Virus record (IMG/VR): IMGVR_UViG_3300022750_000025
Location: 1 to 39,330 of that record
Strand: one strand, 5' to 3'
DNA length: 39,330 nt
Origin: a virus
This document shows positions 22,981 to 28,930 of the stretch, piece by piece. A model generated the notes under the pieces. It saw only the letters and a list, made by a program, of their open reading frames with translations. It made no database searches and had not been told where the DNA came from. Both the position numbers and the translations under genes were made by a program. Position 1 is the stretch's first letter. Each line of letters starts with the position of its first letter.

Positions 22981-23532
22981 TTATGCCTCAGGCTCTTCCA
23001 CAACAGTACCGCTGTATATTGGCGCTGGCCATAGCTGTGTATCCTGGATAGTAAAAGAACATGCGTTGTTACCGGTCATGTCTGCCTCGATGGAGTGCTC
23101 CAGGGCGGTAAACTCCGCAAACGATCTGTTAGAACCTAACTGCCTAAGCCTGCCAGAACCTGCCTCTTCAGCCAGGACAATGTAATCGGCATTTTTAACC
23201 ATACGCATAAAGCCCAGTACTACGGCTTCGCTGCCTTGTATCTGGCCTGCAAGCTCGTTAGTGTAAACCCTTCTTTTACGTTCGCCGCCCATGGTACTTT
23301 TTATGGTACCGGTCTTACTGGCAACGGTAATTTTGTTAAAGCCTTTACCTTGTTTAAAGGTGTGCGCAGTGGCAATGGCCGCTTTAGTAGCGTAAGCCCC
23401 TACAGCGCCAAATAACGGAGGGTCTACCACCGTTGTAAAGTCAGAACGCAGCGCATAGTAGATATCAATATTAATACCGCCTACAGGCTCACAGCTTTCG
23501 CCGCCTACGTCTTCAGTGTTTATCGTGCACAT
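22981..23532 (-). CDS. putative tail tube / major structural protein (183 aa)
   Basis: The protein is beta-rich (INIDIYYALRSDFTTVVDPP, AHTFKQGKGFNKITVASKTG) with a helical middle and an acidic tail. It is about the length of siphophage tail-tube proteins and is the last gene of the capsid operon. In Bacteroidota phages a protein of this type often follows the capsid gene. The call is by position and fold pattern; an alternative is a head decoration protein. Confidence 0.5.
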   Translation of the reverse strand: MCTINTEDVGGESCEPVGGINIDIYYALRSDFTTVVDPPLFGAVGAYATKAAIATAHTFKQGKGFNKITVASKTGTIKSTMGGERKRRVYTNELAGQIQGSEAVVLGFMRMVKNADYIVLAEEAGSGRLRQLGSNRSFAEFTALEHSIEADMTGNNACSFTIQDTQLWPAPIYSGTVVEEPEA

Positions 23533-24026
23533 TAGTGTATTTGTTTTATGAAGCCGTTTTCGCCCACAATTAATGTGGTCATGGCTTCGGGATCATTTAA
23601 AAGTTCCTCCAGGGTATATGCCTTGTCATCGTGAAATAAGCGGGCAGGTGTGTCTTTTACAAAGCCATAAGTGCGGCCGTTGTAATCAAAAGTTGTTTTG
23701 GGTTCTGCAGGCGCATCGATTGTTTCTTCAACCGTGCCTAAAACTGTTACGGGGCTAACCTGGTGCGCAAGGTTTAATATAGTGCCTTCAGCCTGGTCAA
23801 GCTCCTGCGTTAACTCTGCAATGGTGTGGTTGGCGGCTCTTATGTCGCCTTGCAACTCAACAACCTCGGCCTCAAGTGCCGCGATCCTAACACCCTGCCC
23901 CTCGGCAATATCCATTGCTTGATTGTATAACTCAAGCGGCACGGTTGCCGGATTTTGTACCTCCGGTGTAGTAGTAACCGAAGCTGCAGGTCCTGCAGCT
24001 TCGGTTTTTTTAATGGCGGCTCCCAT
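23532..24026 (-). CDS. hypothetical coiled-coil structural protein (164 aa)
   Basis: An Ala/Pro-rich N-terminus is followed by a heptad-like coiled coil (residues about 35-90, IAALEAEVVELQGDIRAANH) and a compact C-terminal domain with FDYNGRTYGFVKDTP. It lies between the capsid and tail-tube-like genes with overlapping ends. A head decoration or head-tail joining role is plausible by place. Confidence 0.55.
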   Translation of the reverse strand: MGAAIKKTEAAGPAASVTTTPEVQNPATVPLELYNQAMDIAEGQGVRIAALEAEVVELQGDIRAANHTIAELTQELDQAEGTILNLAHQVSPVTVLGTVEETIDAPAEPKTTFDYNGRTYGFVKDTPARLFHDDKAYTLEELLNDPEAMTTLIVGENGFIKQIH

Positions 24027-25036
24027 TATGCGGCAGCTACTAAGTTTTCGCTATCGTAGTAAAGCGCGTTAAGAGCATTGCTGTTAAGCCCTCTGTTGCT
24101 GGCATCAAACACAGCTACATAAAGCAGCTCATTGATCAAGAAGTCGTAACCAAGGCTAAACTCCATAAAGATTTTTACGGTGTAATCCTGCACCTGGATA
24201 TCTGTAACAGATGGTTTGTCGATCACGTCGATAAGGCGCACCATGTTATCGTTAACCGTTGCAAAAATCAACGTGTCCGGGATGTTATTAAGGCCCACGA
24301 TTTCAATTTTACTAAGTGGTGTCCTTACGGTATCACCCTCTTTAAAGTTCACATGCGTACCATACGCCTGTTGGTAAGCATCAATGTAGGTAAGCAACAA
24401 AGAGTCGCTCATAAAGATGCGTTTTACCTTTTTACGGGTTTTCTTTGGCAGCCCTTTTTCAAACTTCTTAACCTGGTCAAGAATATTTGCAGATGTTATT
24501 ACCGAAAGCGGAATTTTAAACGCCGGGTGCGTTGCGTTAGTAAGTGCTGTAGAAACTTGCTGTACAATACCATTAAGCGATGTGCCATAACTGCCGGCAG
24601 CTGTAGCCGCGTTATACACACCGTCCTGGCTAAGGTCATCTATATCATCAATAACCTTAAGGTTAAGGTCATCCATGATAAATTTAGATATCGGCATCTG
24701 GTCCGGCGTTTTACCTTCAGTGTAAAGGTCTGCAAGCCATGAAGGCAGGATTTGTGCCGGCACAACAGGGAAGTTGACCTTTTGCCTAAAGTTCTCCAGC
24801 TTTTTACTTTTAAACGATTCCGTGCCCAGTGCTTGCCATACAGGAGCAAAGCCTTGTACTACTCTGCTCATTATATTGTGAAACTGCGGGTACTGGCCGT
24901 TAATAGCCGAAAGCGTTTTACAGTATTGGTTTATCTGAACAGAGTCAGAGTAAACACCCGCGCCAATAATAGTCTTGTTATTAACGACGTATTTGCCAAC
25001 TTCTTTGGCGATGTCCTGAATTGATATATCAGCCAT
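24026..25036 (-). CDS. major capsid protein (336 aa)
   Basis: The assignment rests on position after a protease/scaffold gene and on length. The protein has an N-terminal helical arm (residues 1-20) and a long mixed domain. The hydrophobic C-terminal IFMEFSLGYDFLINELLYVAVFDA resembles the axial-domain end of HK97-fold capsids. No cysteines or membrane helices. It overlaps the next gene start at 24026 and begins 5 nt after the protease/scaffold stop. It is expected to be one of the most abundant late products, made from promoter P6. Confidence 0.75.
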   Translation of the reverse strand: MADISIQDIAKEVGKYVVNNKTIIGAGVYSDSVQINQYCKTLSAINGQYPQFHNIMSRVVQGFAPVWQALGTESFKSKKLENFRQKVNFPVVPAQILPSWLADLYTEGKTPDQMPISKFIMDDLNLKVIDDIDDLSQDGVYNAATAAGSYGTSLNGIVQQVSTALTNATHPAFKIPLSVITSANILDQVKKFEKGLPKKTRKKVKRIFMSDSLLLTYIDAYQQAYGTHVNFKEGDTVRTPLSKIEIVGLNNIPDTLIFATVNDNMVRLIDVIDKPSVTDIQVQDYTVKIFMEFSLGYDFLINELLYVAVFDASNRGLNSNALNALYYDSENLVAAA

Positions 25037-25041
25037 AATTA

Positions 25042-25509
25042 TTAATTAAAAATGTTTTTAGCGATTTGGTTGTGCGCAGCATTGGCATCCAGGTAATCCG
25101 GGATTGCATCAGCAGCCGGTTTACCATCAGTTTGCACGTTGGTAGGCTTGGCACCATCGGCTTTGTTAAGCACTGCCTGGTGCGCGCCCAGGGCGGCAAT
25201 TTTCTCGGTAAGTGTACCGGTAGGTGTTAATCCTGCAGCAGTAAGAATTGTTTCTACAGCGCCTTCGTGGGCTGAGATGGTGGTGGTGTGGGTTGTGTTA
25301 GCTTCTGCAAGGTTTGTTTCAGCAGTTGCTTGGGCGGTTGCAGCGGTTGCAGCCTCGGTTGTAAGTGTGGCGATTGTTCCATCTTTTTTAGTTAAGTCGG
25401 TTTCAATAGCATCAAGCTGTGTGGCGTTCAGGTAACTTCCGCCGTCAGTCTCTGCCAGTGGTTGTGTTAATCCCAAAACAGCCTGCAGGTGTGCACGCGG
25501 TGTTGACAT
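25042..25509 (-). CDS. possible nested scaffold protein from internal start (155 aa)
   Basis: The ATG at 25509 (MSTPRAHLQAVLG) lies right at the boundary between protease and scaffold-like regions, after AT-rich sequence. It parallels the nested scaffold genes of lambda (Nu3 inside C). Only position supports it. Confidence 0.35.
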   Translation of the reverse strand: MSTPRAHLQAVLGLTQPLAETDGGSYLNATQLDAIETDLTKKDGTIATLTTEAATAATAQATAETNLAEANTTHTTTISAHEGAVETILTAAGLTPTGTLTEKIAALGAHQAVLNKADGAKPTNVQTDGKPAADAIPDYLDANAAHNQIAKNIFN

Positions 25510-26388
25510 ATTATTTGAGTTTTGATTACTTTTTTGTGCGGCTGATAGTTCGAAAACTTTATCTACAGCCGTTTGCAGGGTGCCTATTGCATCAATAAGC
25601 CCAAGCTTTAGCGAGTCGGTGGCGTTGTAGGTTCCGCCGGTAAGGGTCTCTTCGCTAAGGGTAGTACGTGCCGATTTCATATCGGCGTGGAAATCTTCCA
25701 CAATAGGGTCTAACTGGTTTTTTATGTACCCTTTGCTGTCGCCTTTAAGCAGGTTTTCAAAATCGCGGTTCTTAGCCGTCGATTTTGTAGCATACTCTGT
25801 AATTACCTTTGCGCCCTGGGCTTCATACATGCCTGTGACATCTACAAAGTGTACCATTGCGCCTATGCTCCCTATATGGTCAGCGCGCTTATTGGCCACG
25901 ATGTACTGCGACGCACTGCCTATGTAGTAGGCCGCACTACACATGTAACCATCGGTATAAGCCACTACGGGTTTGCCGTAGTTAAGGAGGTAATCATAAA
26001 ATTCAGGGGTCCCGCTTACCTGGCCGCCGCCACTATCAATGTCCAGCACAACGCCGGCACAGGCAGCATCATTTTTATACATGTCCAGGATGCGCATTTT
26101 TGTCTTGGTACCCTGAGGCCCGCAATCCTGACTGTATTTAAAAATCGGGTCCTTTATATCTAAAACCAGTACATACTCACTTGAGCCACCACCGCTTTTT
26201 GGTCCCGCCGCAAGTGGCATCCCGCCGCGGCCCATGGCCACAGGTTCAGGATGCTTTTTGTCAGAAGCGGAAATGGTGGCAGTTTTGCCATCCATCATTG
26301 CAAAAAGAGAAGGTAGTAAGGCGGTACCGTATGCTTCATGTATGAAGTATCGGCCGTTAAGAAGTGAATGCAGGTTATTTATACTCAT
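25042..26388 (-). CDS. S49-family capsid protease fused to a scaffold-like domain (448 aa)
   Basis: Residues about 70-285 are a ClpP/SppA-like fold with VVLDIDSGGGQVSG and YMCSAAYYIGS carrying the likely nucleophile S151. K202 (TKST) is the candidate general base. It also has the IGSIGAMVHFVD strand. Residues about 290-448 are Ala/Thr-rich and coiled (AAATAATAQATAETNLAEAN), as in capsid scaffolds. An internal ATG at 25509 would yield a 155-residue scaffold alone. Such proteases remove scaffold and mature the capsid. Confidence 0.8.
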   Translation of the reverse strand: MSINNLHSLLNGRYFIHEAYGTALLPSLFAMMDGKTATISASDKKHPEPVAMGRGGMPLAAGPKSGGGSSEYVLVLDIKDPIFKYSQDCGPQGTKTKMRILDMYKNDAACAGVVLDIDSGGGQVSGTPEFYDYLLNYGKPVVAYTDGYMCSAAYYIGSASQYIVANKRADHIGSIGAMVHFVDVTGMYEAQGAKVITEYATKSTAKNRDFENLLKGDSKGYIKNQLDPIVEDFHADMKSARTTLSEETLTGGTYNATDSLKLGLIDAIGTLQTAVDKVFELSAAQKSNQNSNNMSTPRAHLQAVLGLTQPLAETDGGSYLNATQLDAIETDLTKKDGTIATLTTEAATAATAQATAETNLAEANTTHTTTISAHEGAVETILTAAGLTPTGTLTEKIAALGAHQAVLNKADGAKPTNVQTDGKPAADAIPDYLDANAAHNQIAKNIFN

Positions 26389-26415
26389 TTGTACTGTTGC
26401 GTTTTAAGCACGGTA

Positions 26416-26452
26416 CAAACTTATTTTTATGGCCTGCCTTTAAATAGGACAG
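26416..26452 (-). promoter_or_regulatory. late promoter P6 (CTGTCCTA-N21-TAAGTTTG)
   Basis: The upstream element is at 26445-26452 and the -7 box at 26416-26423, which fully matches TAnnTTTG. The leader is about 20 nt before the protease/scaffold ATG (26388). Confidence 0.8.
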
Positions 26453-26487
26453 CCCTTTTTGCTACTGCCGGCAGTAAGAATCGGGCA

Positions 26488-26513
26488 TAAAAAAACCCGC
26501 ACAATGGCGGGTT
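26488..26513 (-). terminator. intrinsic terminator after Acb2-like gene
   Basis: AACCCGC / GCGGGTT (26494-26500 with 26507-26513) and a run of T residues on the minus strand. It isolates the Acb2-like gene from promoter P6. Confidence 0.85.
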
Positions 26514-26534
26514 AATTTATTTAATGTGTGTAGT

Positions 26535-26755
26535 TTACAATTTAGCAGTTGCTAATTTTACTGCCCACATTGAAGCCTCCTCAAATTTTGTTATGGAATA
26601 GCAGCTAAACGAGGATCTAAATCCCTGTGCTCATCTATCACATTAATTATTAGGGCTGTCTTGTCTTTAAAGAAATTTACATTGCCCACATTCGAGGGGT
26701 TAAACGATGTCCTTACAATTTTTTCTCCAATGGTAGGATTTGCTGTTGCGCTCAT
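26535..26755 (-). pseudogene. acb2: Acb2/Tad1-like anti-CBASS cyclic-nucleotide sponge, frameshifted
   Basis: The first frame from ATG 26755 reads RTSFNPSNVGNVNFFKDKTA and DEHRDLDPRLAAIP, then stops at 26591. The shifted frame reads SITKFEEASMWAVKLATAKL and stops at 26535. Joined, these match the Acb2 pattern: FNPS start, a Lys-rich helix, arginine-rich turn, then a K-x-E-x-x-MW helix ending in AVK. Acb2 proteins are short (about 75-95 aa) phage proteins that bind CBASS cyclic nucleotides and block defence. One T missing in ATT(T)CC explains the break. Gene length with the base restored is 73 residues. A host-type promoter precedes it. Confidence 0.75.
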
Positions 26756-26781
26756 ATTTATTAATTGTGTTAAATTATTTT

Positions 26782-26812
26782 ATATTTTACTATATCGGTC
26801 TATTATCTCAAA
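26782..26812 (-). promoter_or_regulatory. host-type promoter (TTTG-N19-TAAAATAT) for Acb2-like gene
   Basis: TTTG at 26809-26812 and a TAnn-type box at 26782-26789 are separated by 19 nt, near the Bacteroidota spacing. The CTGTCCTA late element is absent. This suggests expression independent of late regulation, as expected for an anti-defence gene. Confidence 0.4.
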
Positions 26813-26829
26813 TCTATTATCTAAAAAAT

Positions 26830-27294
26830 TTACTCGGTAAAATACACCGGCCTGCTGCTCAGGTCCCCTTTTATTGCAATGTCAATACCGTGGCTATCCT
26901 GCCGTTTAGTACCGTAAGCATTTTTATACGTCATGTACAGCGGCTCCTGGTCGGTTCCCCATTGCTTGCGGTTGCCATCATTGCCACAACCGCGCACAAT
27001 GCAGGGCTTGTTAGCATACTGCTCCAGCAGTTGCTCCATGGCCGCGTTACGCGCCAGGAAGCGGTACCGTATATCTATTGGCCAAATCTGGCCGCTTGCA
27101 TCAGTTTTAGGGTCATCACTTATAGTAATGCTATCCGGTTCAATAGTGCCGTCTACATCATTTACCTCCGGGTTAAGTGTAATACTGCCGGCATTGGCAT
27201 CGGTTACCACCAGTGGCCAGTCGGCCGTTTCAGATATCAGGAATAATTCTACCGATGCAAACCCGGCCAGCTGCTCTTCTATATTAAAAATCAT
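26830..27294 (-). CDS. hypothetical late structural protein (154 aa)
   Basis: The ATG at 27294 (MIFNIEEQLAGFASV...) is preferred over 27339, because the upstream stretch is part of a repeated non-coding segment (27301-27376). The protein is beta-rich with many Thr, Asp and Gly residues (VNDVDGTIEPDSITISDDP) and possibly a tail component. It lies between the small gene at 27370 and the Acb2-like gene. Confidence 0.55.
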   Translation of the reverse strand: MIFNIEEQLAGFASVELFLISETADWPLVVTDANAGSITLNPEVNDVDGTIEPDSITISDDPKTDASGQIWPIDIRYRFLARNAAMEQLLEQYANKPCIVRGCGNDGNRKQWGTDQEPLYMTYKNAYGTKRQDSHGIDIAIKGDLSSRPVYFTE

Positions 27295-27300
27295 AAGTGC

Positions 27301-27376
27301 AAAATTTATTTTTACGAATGTGTCCGACCGCGCGGCCAATGATATTAAGGTTTGACAAAGATTTTAACATTATTTC
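27301..27376. repeat. direct repeat copy 1 (about 77 nt)
   Basis: This segment and 27613-27689 are about three-quarters identical over 77 nt, including TTTTTAC, TGTGTCC and AGATTTTAACATTATTT. Each copy lies between a stop codon and the next start on the minus strand. The gene 27370-27612 is bracketed by them. Confidence 0.7.
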
Positions 27377-27612
27377 CTGTAACTTATATCAAATTGATTC
27401 TCTTGTAATTGCTTTTGAAATACCGGAAACTTGGCAGCAACTTCTTCCCATCCGGATCTAACTATATCCGGGGTTTGGTAAAATACCGGTAATGGTGTCC
27501 AGGGCTTCCATTTACCCTTAATGTTATATTTAATTCCTAAAGACGGAATATAATATACACGGCGTGCCATGTAGCAAGTCTCGGTAACTTTCAGCTGTAC
27601 TCTATAAGCCAT
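27370..27612 (-). CDS. hypothetical small protein between direct repeats (80 aa)
   Basis: A basic, aromatic-rich protein (MAYRVQLKVTETCYMARRVY..., GKWKPWTPLPVFYQTPDIVR). The ATG at 27612 is used; an ATG at 27630 is possible but lies in the repeated segment. Its stop is embedded in the same 3' sequence (AATAATGTTAAAATC) that ends the neighbouring gene at 27682, so it may have been inserted or duplicated as a cassette. Function unknown. Confidence 0.5.
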   Translation of the reverse strand: MAYRVQLKVTETCYMARRVYYIPSLGIKYNIKGKWKPWTPLPVFYQTPDIVRSGWEEVAAKFPVFQKQLQENQFDISYRK

Positions 27613-27689
27613 AAATTTTATTTTTACCATTGTGTCCCACCGCTACGCTATTGATAGCGCGGGTTAACAGAGATTTTAACATTATTTTG
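27613..27689. repeat. direct repeat copy 2 (about 77 nt)
   Basis: See copy 1 at 27301-27376. This copy contains an inverted element GCGCTATCAATAGCG on the minus strand that is not preserved in copy 1. Confidence 0.7.
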
Positions 27690-28146
27690 CCATCGGGTAG
27701 AAAATTTCCTTCTTTTTACAGTGCCTGGAGTAGCCACGATATAGGCTTTCCACCTTCATATCATCTTCGGTAATACCATAGCGTTCTAAAAAATTTCTCA
27801 GTTCCGGGTACACCTGGCCGCCGCCCCATGCCACGGCATCCAGGTGGTCGTACAGCGCCATATTAAAAAGGTGCGTGCACAGGTCGCCCAGGTGCTGCTG
27901 GGTGTTGCGTGGTAATGTTGCACCCACCCTGTTAAGATAGCCCTGGGGTATCAAAACGCTGTAAGAAAAAAACAGCGGCATTTTCTTATCCGGTTTTTCA
28001 TACGTTTTCTCAAGGCTGCCCAAAACAAGCATGCCCAGGATAGACGTTTTTGTAGCAATGTGGGCGCTTCCATACTGCCTTTGCAGGTATTTTTTAACAT
28101 GTGCCTTTACAGGAAAAGAAACCGAGATAAGGGGTGCTACTGCCAT
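27682..28146 (-). CDS. hypothetical phage protein (154 aa)
   Basis: A basic protein with hydrophobic patches (SILGMLVLGSLEK, LFFSYSVLIPQGYLNR), no clear membrane helix, and a His/Cys-rich tail (YSRHCKKKEIFYP). It is the first gene leftward of the divergent late promoter region (P7). No family recognised; a role in tail assembly or DNA processing cannot be told apart. Confidence 0.6.
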   Translation of the reverse strand: MAVAPLISVSFPVKAHVKKYLQRQYGSAHIATKTSILGMLVLGSLEKTYEKPDKKMPLFFSYSVLIPQGYLNRVGATLPRNTQQHLGDLCTHLFNMALYDHLDAVAWGGGQVYPELRNFLERYGITEDDMKVESLYRGYSRHCKKKEIFYPMAK

Positions 28147-28208
28147 TCAATCAGGATATTGTATGTTAAAGATATGCAAAAATATTACCAAAATTTTGTT
28201 AACTGATA

Positions 28209-28245
28209 CAAATATATTACAGTTTAAAACATACCGGTAGGACAG
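28209..28245 (-). promoter_or_regulatory. late promoter P7 (CTGTCCTA-N21-TATATTTG)
   Basis: The upstream element is at 28238-28245 and the -7 box at 28209-28216 fits TAnnTTTG fully. It faces leftward to the gene at 28146 with a leader of about 55 nt. The upstream element is the left half of an inverted repeat with 28257-28264. Confidence 0.75.
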
Positions 28246-28256
28246 CCTTTTTTAAC

Positions 28257-28264
28257 CTGTCCTA
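28257..28264 (+). promoter_or_regulatory. unpaired CTGTCCTA element (possible operator half)
   Basis: This plus-strand copy has no recognisable -7 box 21 nt downstream (TCTAACAA instead). Together with 28238-28245 it forms TAGGACAG-N11-CTGTCCTA, a palindrome that could bind a dimeric activator. Confidence 0.5.
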
Positions 28265-28321
28265 TCTCCCTGTATTATGCGGCTATCTAACAACCGTCAA
28301 CTAACAACCATTGCCCCGTGC

Positions 28322-28358
28322 CTGTCCTATTTATCGGTTTTTCGTGCGGGTACCTTCG
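28322..28358 (+). promoter_or_regulatory. late promoter P8 (CTGTCCTA-N21-TACCTTCG), plus strand
   Basis: The upstream element is at 28322-28329 and the -7-like box at 28351-28358. It faces the tail operon; the ATG is at 28376. The same 21-nt spacing is used on the opposite strand, which argues strongly for a promoter function. Confidence 0.75.
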
Positions 28359-28375
28359 CTGTTAAATAAGTAATT

Positions 28376-28930
28376 ATGGCGGAACGTAACGCATATAGCG
28401 AAAACCGATCCTTTAAAGATGCTAATGCATACTTCCAGTTTCACGCATCAAATCCAGTGTCCGGATATAAGGGCACAGCGGGGCGCATAGACAGGGAAAT
28501 GGCAGCTGTAAGTTTTGCATCAAGCTTCAGCCTTAAAGACACATCTGTGGAGGAGAAAAAAATAGGTAAGGAAGCTGCTGCCTTGCTATCTAAAGCTTTT
28601 CAAAGGGAATTAAGATTGGCGGTTAATGTAAATGATTCCAGTTCACGTCTCGACAACAAAATGAAGAGAACCATGATGGCCCGGGAATCTAATGTAAAAG
28701 ATAAATATAAAGATGGCAGGCTCGACAGGTTAACATTTACAGCCCCTGATTATATTTTCAAACAAAACTTTGGGTTTGAAGGAAAAAAAAGCAATGGTAT
28801 TAACATGCGCTTAAAGGCTACCGATGTGTTATCTAAGACGGTAGCGAGCTCCGGAGTGATTGAAACTATTGCAGATAAAATAGCAGAGTTAAGGGCAGAG
28901 CAGGTAGTAACAAGAATAACATTTATATAA
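28376..28930 (+). CDS. hypothetical tail protein upstream of tape measure (184 aa)
   Basis: A soluble, basic protein with predicted long helices (KEAAALLSKAFQRELRLAV, GVIETIADKIAELRAEQV). It is the first gene of the rightward tail operon and its last base is the first base of the tape-measure gene's start codon. The position corresponds to tail assembly chaperones or minor tail proteins in other siphophages. No slippery frameshift site was identified. Confidence 0.55.
   Translation: MAERNAYSENRSFKDANAYFQFHASNPVSGYKGTAGRIDREMAAVSFASSFSLKDTSVEEKKIGKEAAALLSKAFQRELRLAVNVNDSSSRLDNKMKRTMMARESNVKDKYKDGRLDRLTFTAPDYIFKQNFGFEGKKSNGINMRLKATDVLSKTVASSGVIETIADKIAELRAEQVVTRITFI

Noticed and set aside
26640-26665. 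GGCTGTCTTGTC as a ninth late promoter
   Set aside because: It lies inside the Acb2-like coding sequence, lacks the exact CTGTCCTA core and has no -7 box 21 nt downstream.
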